From contig JAKDNM010000020.1 in assembly GCA_030456445.1 (NCBI GenBank), positions 1 to 40,366 of the forward strand: a DNA stretch of 40,366 nt, given 5' to 3'. Positions 31,201 through 38,418 of this stretch are shown in pieces. A program made the translations under genes and the position numbers. A model generated the notes under the pieces. It saw nothing but the letters and a program-made list of their open reading frames with translations. It was not told where the DNA came from and ran no database searches. Position 1 is the first letter of the stretch. Every line of letters starts with the position of its first letter. The DNA is from Hyphomicrobiales bacterium (GTDB lineage: Bacteria; Pseudomonadota; Alphaproteobacteria; Rhizobiales; Rhizobiaceae).

Positions 31201-32946
31201 CGCATCGCGGCTGCCAAGCTGGACAATGCGGTCATGTAGCGCATAAGCATCGAGCGCCTCTTCGACCTTTCCGCGTGCGAACAGGCGCGACGCATCGCGG
31301 GCCCACTTGTCGCGCTGGCGGCGCACGCCGGTGAGTTCGGCAAAACCGATGCGCTCGACAATCGCCCGGAACGCCGCGCCCGCCTGGATCGGCTGAAGCT
31401 GCATCGGATCTCCGACCAGCACCGCTTTCGCGCCGGCGGCTTCCACGATTTTGAGCACGCGCGCCAATTGCTCCGACGCCACCATGCCGGCCTCGTCGAT
31501 AACCAGCACATCACCGTTTTGCAGCGCGTCCCGACCGTCCGCCCAACCCAATTCCCATGATGCAAGCGTACGGGATTTGATCCCGGAACTCTCTTCAAGA
31601 CCCTCGGCGGCCTTACCGGCAAGGGCCGCCCCGATGACACGACGTCCGTCTGTCTCCCAGGCCATCCTCGCCGCATCGAGCAGGGTCGATTTTCCCGCGC
31701 CGGCCAACCCGACCACCGCGGATATGGCGCTGTCACCGGTGACGTGCCGGACCGCCTCGACCTGTTCGGCGTCGAGCTTGAACGCCTTTTCCGGATCGCG
31801 GCTCTCCACCACGCGAATAGCGTCATCGACCTTTTCGGATGTCACCTTGAAGCCAGACCGACGCGAAAGCTCCTGCGCCGACTGCGCCATATCGTATTCG
31901 GTGCGCAGCATGGCACGCGTGGTGAACACCGCGACGTCGCCAACCTTTCCGGTGTCCGGATCGATCTGCTGCGGTTTCAGCGTCACCAGATCCGACGACG
32001 CCATCAGTTGTGCACGGATATTGGCGAAGACCGTCGGATCATCGACATAGCGATGCAGCGCCTTGGCGATTTCTTGCTCATCGAACGTCGAGCGTTCGCG
32101 GCTGAGTTGCTTGAGCAAAAGACCAGGTTCGTCGGCAAGGCGGTCGGCCATTTCCTGCCGACGCGCCAGAGCCGCCGGCGCGAAATACATCTCCCTGCCT
32201 TTCCTGGCGAGAGCCGCCTTCGCCGGTCCGAGATGGCTTTGAGCAATACCGTCTAGTCCCTGCTCGGCGTACGAGCGCCCGTCCAGGCGGATGTCATGAC
32301 CGGCAAGCGCCAGATGCTTGTTGGCGGTCTCGGCCCAGCCGACCTTCCACGCTTTCATCGTGTCTTTGTCGCCGGCCCATAGCCGGTAGACGATCTTGCC
32401 GTTTGGCCGATCAGGGGTCACGACACGCAGCGGCTTGCCGTCATTGCCGAGAATCGCGACCTTCTTGTTGCCAAAACCATCATCGGTCAAAGGCCGCAAG
32501 GTGGTCATCAGGTGGATATGCGGATTGCCGTCTTTGTCGTGATTGACCCAATCCGCAACCATGCCCTTTGACGTGAGGTGGTCGCGAACGAACTCGCGCA
32601 CCAGGGCAATGTTCTCCACGTTCGACAGCTCCTCTGGCAGCGCGAAGATCATCTCGCGGGCAAGCTGCGCGTCCACTCTCTTCTCGAACGTATCGACGGC
32701 ATTCCACAACACCTCGCTGGCGCCGGCGATCGTTCGGCCGTCAATCATGGTGCGCAGCCACGCTGGCGTCTCGTCCGGCAGCGCCAGCTCCTCATGCACG
32801 AGCTCGGCCTTGCCGCCCTCATAGCGGAAGCTCATCCCGGTCTGTTCTTCCTCCATCCTCGTACGATGGCGATAGGCGGCGGCCGAGACGATGCTGCGTC
32901 CCGCTCCCCTGCTGATCACCTGTGCCCTTACGAACATGATCGCCAT
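28273..32946 (-). CDS. traA: TraA relaxase-helicase with two C-terminal BID-like repeats
   Basis: A 1557-residue MOBQ-type TraA. The N-terminal MobA/MobL relaxase domain carries the likely catalytic Tyr25 (SAAAYRHRTRM) and the metal-binding HxH in GNPHIHLMTTLRPL (about residue 140). A RecD/TraI-like helicase follows, with Walker A in VVGLAGAGKSTLLDAA (about 410), Walker B in VLVIDEAGMVASEQ, and HGYAATVHKSQGATVDRT as a late motif, to about 850. Two related C-terminal repeats (about 1065-1170 and 1340-1450) share WRDPAAALxxI, RDPAAYGPLRGSD/RRPSMLGAMRGSD and VPxLSPxAxxxL patterns and look like BID domains, the T4SS delivery signal known from Bartonella effectors and some rhizobial relaxases. It starts at ATG 32946, divergent from traC, with oriT between. 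Confidence 0.93.
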   Translation of the reverse strand: MAIMFVRAQVISRGAGRSIVSAAAYRHRTRMEEEQTGMSFRYEGGKAELVHEELALPDETPAWLRTMIDGRTIAGASEVLWNAVDTFEKRVDAQLAREMIFALPEELSNVENIALVREFVRDHLTSKGMVADWVNHDKDGNPHIHLMTTLRPLTDDGFGNKKVAILGNDGKPLRVVTPDRPNGKIVYRLWAGDKDTMKAWKVGWAETANKHLALAGHDIRLDGRSYAEQGLDGIAQSHLGPAKAALARKGREMYFAPAALARRQEMADRLADEPGLLLKQLSRERSTFDEQEIAKALHRYVDDPTVFANIRAQLMASSDLVTLKPQQIDPDTGKVGDVAVFTTRAMLRTEYDMAQSAQELSRRSGFKVTSEKVDDAIRVVESRDPEKAFKLDAEQVEAVRHVTGDSAISAVVGLAGAGKSTLLDAARMAWETDGRRVIGAALAGKAAEGLEESSGIKSRTLASWELGWADGRDALQNGDVLVIDEAGMVASEQLARVLKIVEAAGAKAVLVGDPMQLQPIQAGAAFRAIVERIGFAELTGVRRQRDKWARDASRLFARGKVEEALDAYALHDRIVQLGSRDAVIERIVEDWGQAREDYRKKAESDNRALSGSELLVLAQTNDDVGKLNQAIRSVMRRQEALGEERAYQTERGVRQFAIGDRLIFLENARFFEKRAEQLAVQHVKNGMLGTVVSTTNERGETLLTVKLDAGREVTFGQDTYRNIDHGYAATVHKSQGATVDRTFVLATGMMDQHLAYVAMSRHRDRADLYMAHENFASREKWGRAQRVDHAAGVTGQLIEIGEAKFRPNDEDVKESPYADVKTDDGVVHRAWGVSLPKAIEKGGIGVGDTVTLRKDGVEHVTVKVPVVDPETGKKTFEEREVERNVWTAEQVETAEIRQERSEQESHRPELFKQLVERLSRSGAKSTTLDYESEAGYQAQIVDFARRRNMDHAIELAAGMEQGVERHLSWIGAQRDRVARLWERASVALGFAIEKERSVSYDDQAARTQTVDPAYVGVSGVAQTQIASVAEEARYLLAPQSSFVRLLEEDARIEHLESARWKEREAILLPVLERIYRDPAAALDRLNARASDFDVEPRRLGEDLARRPSMLGAMRGSDSLVDGQIARKERAEAVAAIAELQPLTRSHADNFKCDRATYENREHARRAAMSLSVPALSPHAVARLTEIEAVREKGGEGAYKTAFAYAAQERSLVQEMKAVTEALTARFSWSAFTEKADQYAEKQMVERMPEGMSEAKRDELTMLFGAVRRFNELQYLAERRDPSRIMAPAAYDPAEAPEMSRPPALPMLAAATKFAATVDDEAKPRALEVPRYRQQRAALAEAAQRVWRDPAAALTTIEDLVVKGVEPERIARAVERDPAAYGPLRGSDRVMDRFMATGRERKAAVEAVGSVTAGVVAASKAWQGAFDAEKAAVAADRERMSVPVPGLSPRAASELARLTAAVAKSPKDITQLVRSLNATVRAEFATVSKALDKRFGPNAIGRGQSNIIDRVPAAQRKVFEAMQSRLKVLQNAVRADKAQDIIAERQMRALNQAKGITR

Positions 32947-32970
32947 GCGATCCAGACCTCTTCAAGCCAA

Positions 32971-33056
32971 GTCGCCACCGCGACGTATATTGCGCCCTCG
33001 AACAGATCGGGCCGCAGGACCGATGCAGCTTCTCGGGATGCGCCCAAACGGGCGCA
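32971..33056. other. oriT: Candidate oriT
   Basis: The 220-base gap between divergent traA and traC is the oriT position in Ti-type plasmids. It holds an inverted repeat GTCGC (32971-32975) / GCGAC (32980-32984), then TATATTGCGCCCTCG (32986-33000), which fits the nick region of RSF1010/Ti-type (MOBQ) origins (TGCGCCCT; on the other strand GGGCGCAATATACGTCGC). A second TGCGCCC forms a 7-bp hairpin with GGGCGCA (33039-33056). Nicking would be expected just before the first TGCGCCC, near 32990. Position and motif are seen; the nick site is inferred. Confidence 0.7.
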
Positions 33057-33166
33057 GACCTGAAACGAGCCATTCGGCTCGATGGAAACTAGCATCTTTT
33101 ACTATGCGTTTCTATACGGTATAACCGTCGTCGAAAAGAAGGCGACCGGAAAGGAAAAGGCATAGA

Positions 33167-33391
33167 ATGCGCGCTAAATCATCGATATCAGAGATTGACG
33201 TTCAGATTGAGAAACTACGCGAAAAACGCCGTGGAATCCTCGCCAAGGCCAATGAGCGCTTCGCGCGCGCGGCCGCCAAGGCGGGCCTGGCCGAGATGGA
33301 CATTCCCGACAACGAGCTCGACGCCGTCTTTGAGGAGATCGCCGCGCGATTTCGAAAAGAGGGCAAACGGCCTTCAGGCGCATCTGCTTAA
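33167..33391 (+). CDS. traC: TraC conjugal transfer protein
   Basis: A 74-residue protein, MRAKSSISEIDVQIEKLREK then RRGILAKANERFARAAAKAG, coiled and basic at the N-terminus and acidic later (DNELDAVFEEIAARF). This matches TraC, the small relaxosome accessory protein of Ti-type and related rhizobial plasmids. It is the first gene of the plus arm traC-traD-traG, next to oriT and divergent from traA. A GGAAAAGG element precedes the ATG. Confidence 0.8.
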   Translation: MRAKSSISEIDVQIEKLREKRRGILAKANERFARAAAKAGLAEMDIPDNELDAVFEEIAARFRKEGKRPSGASA

Positions 33392-33440
33392 GCGCCTCGA
33401 TCGGCGCGTTCTGGCTCTGGAGCGAAGACGGCGGCAGACG

Positions 33441-33704
33441 ATGACAGAGGATCGCAAGAAAGATGCGCGGGAGAAGATCACACTCGGGGGATTGGTGGTG
33501 AAGGCCGGGCTGCGACAGGCCGACCGGGCGTTTCTGCTCGGTGTGCTGCTGGAAGCCGCGACCGTGCGTGTCGGATCGGTCGAGCATCATCGGCTGAAAG
33601 CGAAAGGCGGCATGGCGTTCCAACGCGACCGCATGAAGAGCGCCGAAGCGGCGGATGCGGGATCGCCCGTCTCCGAGGATTCCGAAAAAACCAACGGCGA
33701 GTAA
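33441..33704 (+). CDS. traD: TraD conjugal transfer protein
   Basis: An 87-residue protein whose core DAREKITLGGLVVKAGLRQA then DRAFLLGVLLEAA is the hallmark of the rhizobial TraD family, an oriT-region accessory protein distinct from the F-type TraD coupling ATPase. ATG 33441 is chosen as the nearest ATG to the conserved core; the frame stays open upstream into traC, but no better start is seen. It ends 23 bases before the traG start. Confidence 0.8.
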   Translation: MTEDRKKDAREKITLGGLVVKAGLRQADRAFLLGVLLEAATVRVGSVEHHRLKAKGGMAFQRDRMKSAEAADAGSPVSEDSEKTNGE

Positions 33705-33727
33705 GCGCCAGCGAAGGGATGCCGGAC

Positions 33728-35647
33728 ATGGCGGGGAACACGAAGCTGAAGCCGGCGCTGTTATTGACAATCGTACCCGTGGCCGCGACAGTGATGACGC
33801 TGGTGATCACATCGTACAGATGGCAGGGAATGGCGGCCGGTTTGTCGCCTGGCAATGCCTGGTGGTTTTTGCGTTCCGCGCCCATCCCCAACCTGCTCTT
33901 CGGTCCGATCGCGGGGCTGATCACCGTATTCGCGCTGCCGATGCACCGCCGCCGGCCGGTGGCGATGGTCAGCCTTTTCTGCTTTCTCGGGATCGCCAGC
34001 TTTTACGCTTTGCGTGAATATGCGCGCCTGTCCCCATCTGTCGAGAGCGGCGCAGTGACCTGGGACGAAGTGCTGTCCTATCTCGACTTCTTCGCCGTCA
34101 TTGCCGCGGCCGTCGCTTTCGTCATCGTCGCGATTTCGGCGCGGATATCGGTCGTGGTGTCCGATCCGGTGAAACGCGCGAAGCGCGGAACCTTCGGTGA
34201 TGCCGATTGGCTCACCATGTCGGCCGCGGGAAAGCTGTTTCCGCCGGACGGCGAGATCGTCGTCGGCGAACGCTACCGCGTCGACAAGGAAACGATCCGC
34301 GACGTGCCGTTCGATCCGGCCGACCGCGAGACATGGGGCAGCGGTGGGACGGCACCGCTGCTCACCTACAAGCAGGATTTCGATTCCACCCATATGCTGT
34401 TCTTTGCAGGCTCAGGCGGCTTCAAGACCACCAGCAATGTCGTCCCGACGGCGCTGCGCTATACCGGACCATTGATCTGCCTCGACCCGTCGACCGAGGT
34501 CGCACCAATGGTTGTTGAGCACCGGACGCAAATACTCGGGCGTGAGTGTATGGTCCTCGATCCGACAAACCCGGTAACGGGTTTCAACGTGCTCGACTGG
34601 ATCGAAACCTCAAAACACAAGGAGGAAGATATTGTCGCGGTGGCGCATATGCTGCTGTCGGAAAGTGCGCGGTTCGAATCCTCGACCGGCAGCTATTTTC
34701 AGAACCAGGCGCACAATCTTCTGACGGGATTGCTCGCGCACGTCGTGCTCTCTCCCGAATATGCCGGCCGACGAAATCTGCGCAGTTTGCGCTTGATCGT
34801 CTCCGAGCCGGAGCCATCGGTTCTGGCCATGCTGCGCGAAATTCAGGAGACATCGGGGTCCGCCTTCATCCGCGAAACGCTTGGCGTCTTCACCAACATG
34901 ACAGAGCAGACATTCTCCGGCGTGTACTCTACGGCATCGAAGGATACGCAGTGGCTGTCGCTCGATAATTATGCCGCACTCGTCTGCGGTCGATCATTCA
35001 AATCGAGCGATATCGTCGCCGGCAAGAAAGACGTGTTCCTGAACATCCCGGCGGCGATCCTGCGATCCTATCCGGGCATTGGCCGGGTGATCATCGGTTC
35101 GTTGATCAATGCGATGACACAGGCCGATGGCGCGTTTCAGCGCCGGGCCCTGTTCATGCTCGATGAGGTAGACCTGCTCGGCTATATGCGTGTTCTCGAA
35201 GAGGCCCGCGACCGGGGCCGGAAATACGGCATCACGCTGATGCTGATGTACCAATCGGTCGGCCAGTTGGAGCGGCATTTCGGAAAGGACGGCGCGACGT
35301 CATGGATCGATGGCTGCGCCTTCGCTTCCTACGCCGCGATCAAGGCGCTCGAGACCGCACGGAACGTTTCGGCGCAATGTGGCGAGATGACCGTCGAGGT
35401 TCAGGGCAAATCCCGCAATGTCGGGTGGAGCAATTCCAACAGTGGGTCCCGGCGGTCGGAAAGCCTCAATCTGCAGCGCCGGCCGCTGGTCATGCCGCAC
35501 GAAATCACCCAACAGATGCGCAAGGACGAGCAGATCATCATCGTGCAGGGCCACGACCCTATCCGCTGCGGGCGGGCAATCTACTTCCGGAGAAAGGACA
35601 TGGATGCGCAGGCTACTCCGAACAGGTTCGTTAAGCCCGCCGGCTAG
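33728..35647 (+). CDS. traG: TraG/VirD4 coupling protein
   Basis: A type IV coupling protein of about 639 residues. The N-terminal membrane anchor has several hydrophobic helices (LLLTIVPVAATVMTLVITSY, IPNLLFGPIAGLITVFALPM and FFAVIAAAVAFVIVAISARI). The cytoplasmic ATPase has a nucleotide loop in MLFFAGSGGFKTTSNVV (about residue 227), where GGFKT replaces the canonical GSGKT, as I recall is usual for this rhizobial TraG group. The Walker B is in LFMLDEVDLLGYMRVLEEAR (about 475), followed by ITLMLMYQSVGQLE. It links the TraA-bound strand to VirB10/VirB11. ATG 33728 is preferred because GAAGGGA lies eight bases before it; ATG 33719 has none. Confidence 0.93.
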   Translation: MAGNTKLKPALLLTIVPVAATVMTLVITSYRWQGMAAGLSPGNAWWFLRSAPIPNLLFGPIAGLITVFALPMHRRRPVAMVSLFCFLGIASFYALREYARLSPSVESGAVTWDEVLSYLDFFAVIAAAVAFVIVAISARISVVVSDPVKRAKRGTFGDADWLTMSAAGKLFPPDGEIVVGERYRVDKETIRDVPFDPADRETWGSGGTAPLLTYKQDFDSTHMLFFAGSGGFKTTSNVVPTALRYTGPLICLDPSTEVAPMVVEHRTQILGRECMVLDPTNPVTGFNVLDWIETSKHKEEDIVAVAHMLLSESARFESSTGSYFQNQAHNLLTGLLAHVVLSPEYAGRRNLRSLRLIVSEPEPSVLAMLREIQETSGSAFIRETLGVFTNMTEQTFSGVYSTASKDTQWLSLDNYAALVCGRSFKSSDIVAGKKDVFLNIPAAILRSYPGIGRVIIGSLINAMTQADGAFQRRALFMLDEVDLLGYMRVLEEARDRGRKYGITLMLMYQSVGQLERHFGKDGATSWIDGCAFASYAAIKALETARNVSAQCGEMTVEVQGKSRNVGWSNSNSGSRRSESLNLQRRPLVMPHEITQQMRKDEQIIIVQGHDPIRCGRAIYFRRKDMDAQATPNRFVKPAG

Positions 35648-36038
35648 TTTTTGGCCGGTAGCGGTCGAACGAATCTTCCGCGCCCGGAGGCGCAAACCAG
35701 TCGAGGAACAAATTGTAACCGACCGCAAAGGCGAACATGCCGAATGCGGAGGAAAGGAAAAACCACCACGGCATAGGCGCGGCATTCGGATTGACGAAAA
35801 CACCGAGCGAGACGAGCAGCATGACGATACCGGCGACGAACAGAAAGCCGGTGAAGGCACGGAACGCGCAGGCGACGAAATAAAGCAGATGCCATGTGGC
35901 GTAGAAGCCGGCGCGCCCAATGGCCTCGAGCACATTGAACGGCCATGCGACGACGAAGGGCATCGGGCGCAACGTCGCCTGCGCATCGCCAGGGGCAGCG
36001 TTGAAAGCCTCTCGGGCGCCGTTTGTGGGATCTCGCAT
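35631..36038 (-). CDS. Small polytopic membrane protein
   Basis: A 135-residue membrane protein with about three helices: IGRAGFYATWHLLYFVACAF, FTGFLFVAGIVMLLVSLGVF and WWFFLSSAFGMFAFAVGYNL. It is convergent with traG, overlapping it by 17 bases. ATG 36038 (MRDPTNGAREAF) has AAAGGA seven bases before it; a longer frame upstream is unlikely. Proteins like this are often seen beside traG on rhizobial conjugative plasmids, but no function is known to me. Confidence 0.7.
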   Translation of the reverse strand: MRDPTNGAREAFNAAPGDAQATLRPMPFVVAWPFNVLEAIGRAGFYATWHLLYFVACAFRAFTGFLFVAGIVMLLVSLGVFVNPNAAPMPWWFFLSSAFGMFAFAVGYNLFLDWFAPPGAEDSFDRYRPKTSRRA

Positions 36039-36091
36039 GCGTTGTCCTTTCGCGGTGAGCGTCATTGTACCTGAAATTGAAAAAATGAGAA

Positions 36092-36122
36092 TCGATAGGT
36101 CCCCTTGGACCGAATCTATCGA
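36092..36122. promoter_or_regulatory. Hairpin in the DUF1173 upstream region
   Basis: TCGATA (36092-36097) and TATCGA (36117-36122) bracket an inner perfect GGTCC/GGACC stem with CCTT loop (36098-36111). It lies between divergent genes, about 95 bases before the DUF1173 region. It could be an operator or an mRNA structure; no function can be assigned. Confidence 0.35.
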
Positions 36123-36189
36123 CGGCAGATCGGCGAAAACTGCAGGAGCAAACGAACATAGGTTTAAGCCTGAAGAGGAGACTATTGTG

Positions 36190-36219
36190 ATGATGACTGC
36201 TGGAAGCGGAAGACCATGA
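36190..36219 (+). CDS. Possible 9-residue leader peptide
   Basis: A micro-ORF MMTAGSGRP has a strong AGGAG (36176-36180) at ideal spacing, and its stop overlaps the DUF1173 start by four bases (ATGA). It may serve translational coupling or attenuation of the next gene. It could instead be a chance frame. Confidence 0.4.
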   Translation: MMTAGSGRP

Positions 36220-37415
36220 GCCGGCATATCCGCATGGGCGAGATTGACGTTGATGTCAGAGATGCCGCGTTCGACGACCGGTTGGCGGATGCCTATTCGC
36301 GTCGAGAGCACCCACTTTGCCTCTGCCAGGTGGAAGGCGTGCCGATGTATATCGCGCGACTTGGAGACCGCCATATCCTGAAACGGATGCCGGGCACCGG
36401 GGCGCGGCATGCGCCCGACTGCGAGTCCTACGAACCGCCATCCGACCTGTCGGGCCTGAGCGCAGTCGAGGGCGAGGCAATCATCGAGAATGTGGAAGAC
36501 GGCACGACGGCCTTGAAGCTCGGGTTCAGCCTGTCGAAGCTCGGCGGACGGACCGCTCCCGCAATCGGTGATAGCGCTGATCCGGGCGACGTCAGGACCG
36601 ACGGTGCCCGATTGTCGTTGAAGGCGATGCTGCATTTCCTGTGGGATCGGGCGCAGTTCAATCGCTGGCGCCCGGCGATGGCCGGCCGGCGCAACTGGGC
36701 GGTGGTCCGAAAGTTTGTGGTCGAGGCCGCGTCGAGTTCGAGCGCGAAGGGAAAGCCGCTATCGGACGCACTCTATATCCCGGAGATGTTCGACCCGGAG
36801 CGCGTGGACGCAATCATCCAGCGCCGGCAGGCATTTCTGAGCAGAGCGGTTCAGTCAAAGGGCAATCGCCGTTCGCTCGCGATCCTGATAGGAGAGGTGA
36901 AGGAGATACAGCCGGCTCGGTCCGGCTCGCGCGTGATCGTCAAACACGCCCCGCGTTATCCTTTCATGCTGGCCGAGGACGTCACCCGCCGCATGAACAA
37001 GGTCTTCGCTCGCGAACTCGCGCTTTGGGACGCGAGCCCGGACTCGCATCTCATCGCAGCGGCAACGTTCGGGGTCGGGGTCTCCGGCATCGCAGCAATC
37101 GAGGCGATCGCGCTGATGATGGTCAACGAACGGTGGATTCCCTTCGAGAGCCAGTACGAGGGCATGCTACTTGACGCACTCACGAAGCGCGGTTCCATAT
37201 TCGTGAAGGGGCTGCGCTACAATTTGTCGCCAACACAGCCGATGGCGAGCGTCGTGCTGACCCGTGACGGGGGTCAGCCTATCGCGATGTACATTGTACC
37301 CAGTGACGCGGATGGCGCCTATCGTGAGACCCTCGAACTGCTTACCTCGGAGAGCGGGATGGAGTCCTGGATATGGGACATCGCGGAGGGACCAATGCCT
37401 GATCTTCCTCTGTAA
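36216..37415 (+). CDS. DUF1173 family protein
   Basis: A 399-residue protein matching DUF1173, a family frequent on plasmids and integrative elements of alphaproteobacteria. The N-terminus has a likely metal-binding cluster, REHPLCLCQVEGVPMYIARL with Cys-x-Cys, and later TGARHAPDCESYEPP. Other typical stretches are SLKAMLHFLWDRAQFNRWRP, GRRNWAVVRKFVVEAA, RSLAILIGEVKEIQPARSGS and the C-terminal MESWIWDIAEGPMPDLPL. No signal peptide or membrane segment. Start ATG 36216 overlaps a possible leader peptide. Function unknown; its place next to the transfer genes suggests a conjugation or plasmid-establishment role. Confidence 0.85.
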   Translation: MSRHIRMGEIDVDVRDAAFDDRLADAYSRREHPLCLCQVEGVPMYIARLGDRHILKRMPGTGARHAPDCESYEPPSDLSGLSAVEGEAIIENVEDGTTALKLGFSLSKLGGRTAPAIGDSADPGDVRTDGARLSLKAMLHFLWDRAQFNRWRPAMAGRRNWAVVRKFVVEAASSSSAKGKPLSDALYIPEMFDPERVDAIIQRRQAFLSRAVQSKGNRRSLAILIGEVKEIQPARSGSRVIVKHAPRYPFMLAEDVTRRMNKVFARELALWDASPDSHLIAAATFGVGVSGIAAIEAIALMMVNERWIPFESQYEGMLLDALTKRGSIFVKGLRYNLSPTQPMASVVLTRDGGQPIAMYIVPSDADGAYRETLELLTSESGMESWIWDIAEGPMPDLPL

Positions 37416-37470
37416 GCGGTGCCTGAAAGCCATCATCAGTGGACGGCCCCGGGCCCCCGCGAGAGGATCG

Positions 37471-37710
37471 TTACGCGACTGCGCGGAGACCGCTTGCGGG
37501 CTCCGGGAGCACCGATCTTACGGTGCGAGTAGAGCCGTCCCCGAAGGGCTCGCCCAACAACTTCCCTGCCAGCAGCCTTGGGTCGGTCGCCGTAAAGGCA
37601 ACTCGGCCGCTTCCTTGATATACCCCGATATGGACGTACGGCGCGCATAATCGAGGGGGAGAGACGTCGATCGAGGAATGGACCACCACAGAACTGCTGG
37701 GCTGAACCAT
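37471..37710 (-). CDS. Doubtful small ORF
   Basis: On the minus strand ATG 37710 opens a 79-residue frame with a protein-like middle (YVHIGVYQGSGRVAFTATDP). No family is recognised and the ends look less convincing. It faces the WGR pseudogene head to head. Otherwise the 37416-37717 interval holds nothing recognisable. Confidence 0.25.
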   Translation of the reverse strand: MVQPSSSVVVHSSIDVSPPRLCAPYVHIGVYQGSGRVAFTATDPRLLAGKLLGEPFGDGSTRTVRSVLPEPASGLRAVA

Positions 37711-37717
37711 CACCAAA

Positions 37718-38045
37718 ATGAATCGCCCCCGGGCAACCGATTCAAAGAAGTCGTTGGACCTTGAAATCGAAGAGCGCGATTCTCGCCCCATGATCGTGCA
37801 ACCCTACCAGCTTTACGTCGAGCGGATGGATCCCACGAAGAACATGGCTCGGTTCTATGCCATGTCGATCTAGGCGACCCTGTTCGGCGACGTCTGCCTC
37901 ACCCGCAGATGGGGACGGATCGGCGCGCGTGGTCAAGCCATGCAACATCATTTCAACAAAGAGGAAGGGGCCGTGCAGCTCTTCCTGGAGCTGCTGCGCA
38001 GCAAACGCGAGCGCGGTTACGGCCCGCAACGGGCCGCCAGCAGCA
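37718..38045 (+). pseudogene. WGR-domain protein with premature stop
   Basis: From ATG 37718 the frame reads to MIVQPYQLYVERMDPTKNMA, RFYAMSI, then an amber TAG (37871-37873), and continues in the same frame with ATLFGDVCLTRRWGRIGARG and ending LLRSKRERGYGPQRAA. This is a complete WGR domain (the WGR motif is in RRWGRIG), usual in small plasmid proteins of 80-100 residues. A Glu codon (GAG) usually follows SI; one base change gives TAG. Unless suppressed, only 51 residues are made. The open frame continues past the domain end through a hairpin, so the native stop may also be lost. Confidence 0.75.
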
Positions 38046-38063
38046 TAGTCGCCGGGCACGGCG

Positions 38064-38098
38064 AACCCCATAGGCCGGTCGATCCGGCCTATGGGGTT
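38064..38098. terminator. Perfect 15-bp hairpin after the WGR region
   Basis: AACCCCATAGGCCGG (38064-38078) and CCGGCCTATGGGGTT (38084-38098) are perfect complements around a TCGAT loop. Lying between two converging genes, it probably terminates transcription from both sides, though T-runs are short. Confidence 0.65.
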
Positions 38099-38113
38099 TC
38101 CTGTCAGGGCGAA

Positions 38114-38133
38114 AGCCTCCTAAAAAGGAGGCT
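38114..38133 (-). terminator. Hairpin holding the stop codon of the 54-aa ORF
   Basis: AGCCTCCT (38114-38121) and AGGAGGCT (38126-38133) pair perfectly around an AAAA loop. Read on minus, the TAG of the small ORF (38122-38120) lies in the loop and 3' arm. It sits 15 bases from the larger hairpin at 38064-38098. Confidence 0.55.
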
Positions 38134-38284
38134 CGGCGTTCATCAGCGCCTCCTGCTCGGCCCAGATGATTTCGCGCTCGGCAAGGGCGAGTTCCAGAGC
38201 GGCCTCGGTTTCGCGGCGCTCGTCGCGGTAGACAGCGTTCCGCAGCTCGGCGCGCAGTTCCTCAATGTGTTGATCGATCGACAT
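38120..38284 (-). CDS. 54-residue helical protein, unknown
   Basis: A small ORF: MSIDQHIEELRAELRNAVYR then DERRETEAALELALAEREII, ending ALMNAEPPF. It has a good ribosome binding site (AAGGAG, seven bases before ATG 38284), a strongly charged, coiled-coil-like composition, and a stop inside a hairpin, all of which favour a real gene. Tiny acidic proteins of this type are common on rhizobial plasmids; no function is known to me. Confidence 0.6.
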   Translation of the reverse strand: MSIDQHIEELRAELRNAVYRDERRETEAALELALAEREIIWAEQEALMNAEPPF

Positions 38285-38418
38285 GTTCATCTCCTTGATG
38301 TTGGTGAAAGACGACCCCGGCGGTCATGGTGGGCCGGAGGGGTCAAGGAGCGCGCAGCGACCGGCGGCGCCGGCGAGTGGGGGAGCCGAAATGCGTTAGA
38401 GTCGGACTCGAAAAGGTT
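38285..38418. other. Intergenic region before the IS5 gene
   Basis: Upstream region of the 54-residue ORF and left flank of the IS5-family element. A sequence starting GAGTCGGACTCG (near 38399) may be the element's left end, but no matching right end or target duplication was found. Confidence 0.3.

Noticed and set aside
30049-31239. 396-residue plus-strand open frame inside traA
   Set aside because: It is antisense to the conserved helicase region of traA; its translation has no recognisable domain, and long antisense frames are common in GC-rich coding DNA.
36039-36635. Upstream extension of the small membrane protein frame
   Set aside because: It crosses the DUF1173 gene on the other strand; ATG 36038 has its own ribosome binding site.
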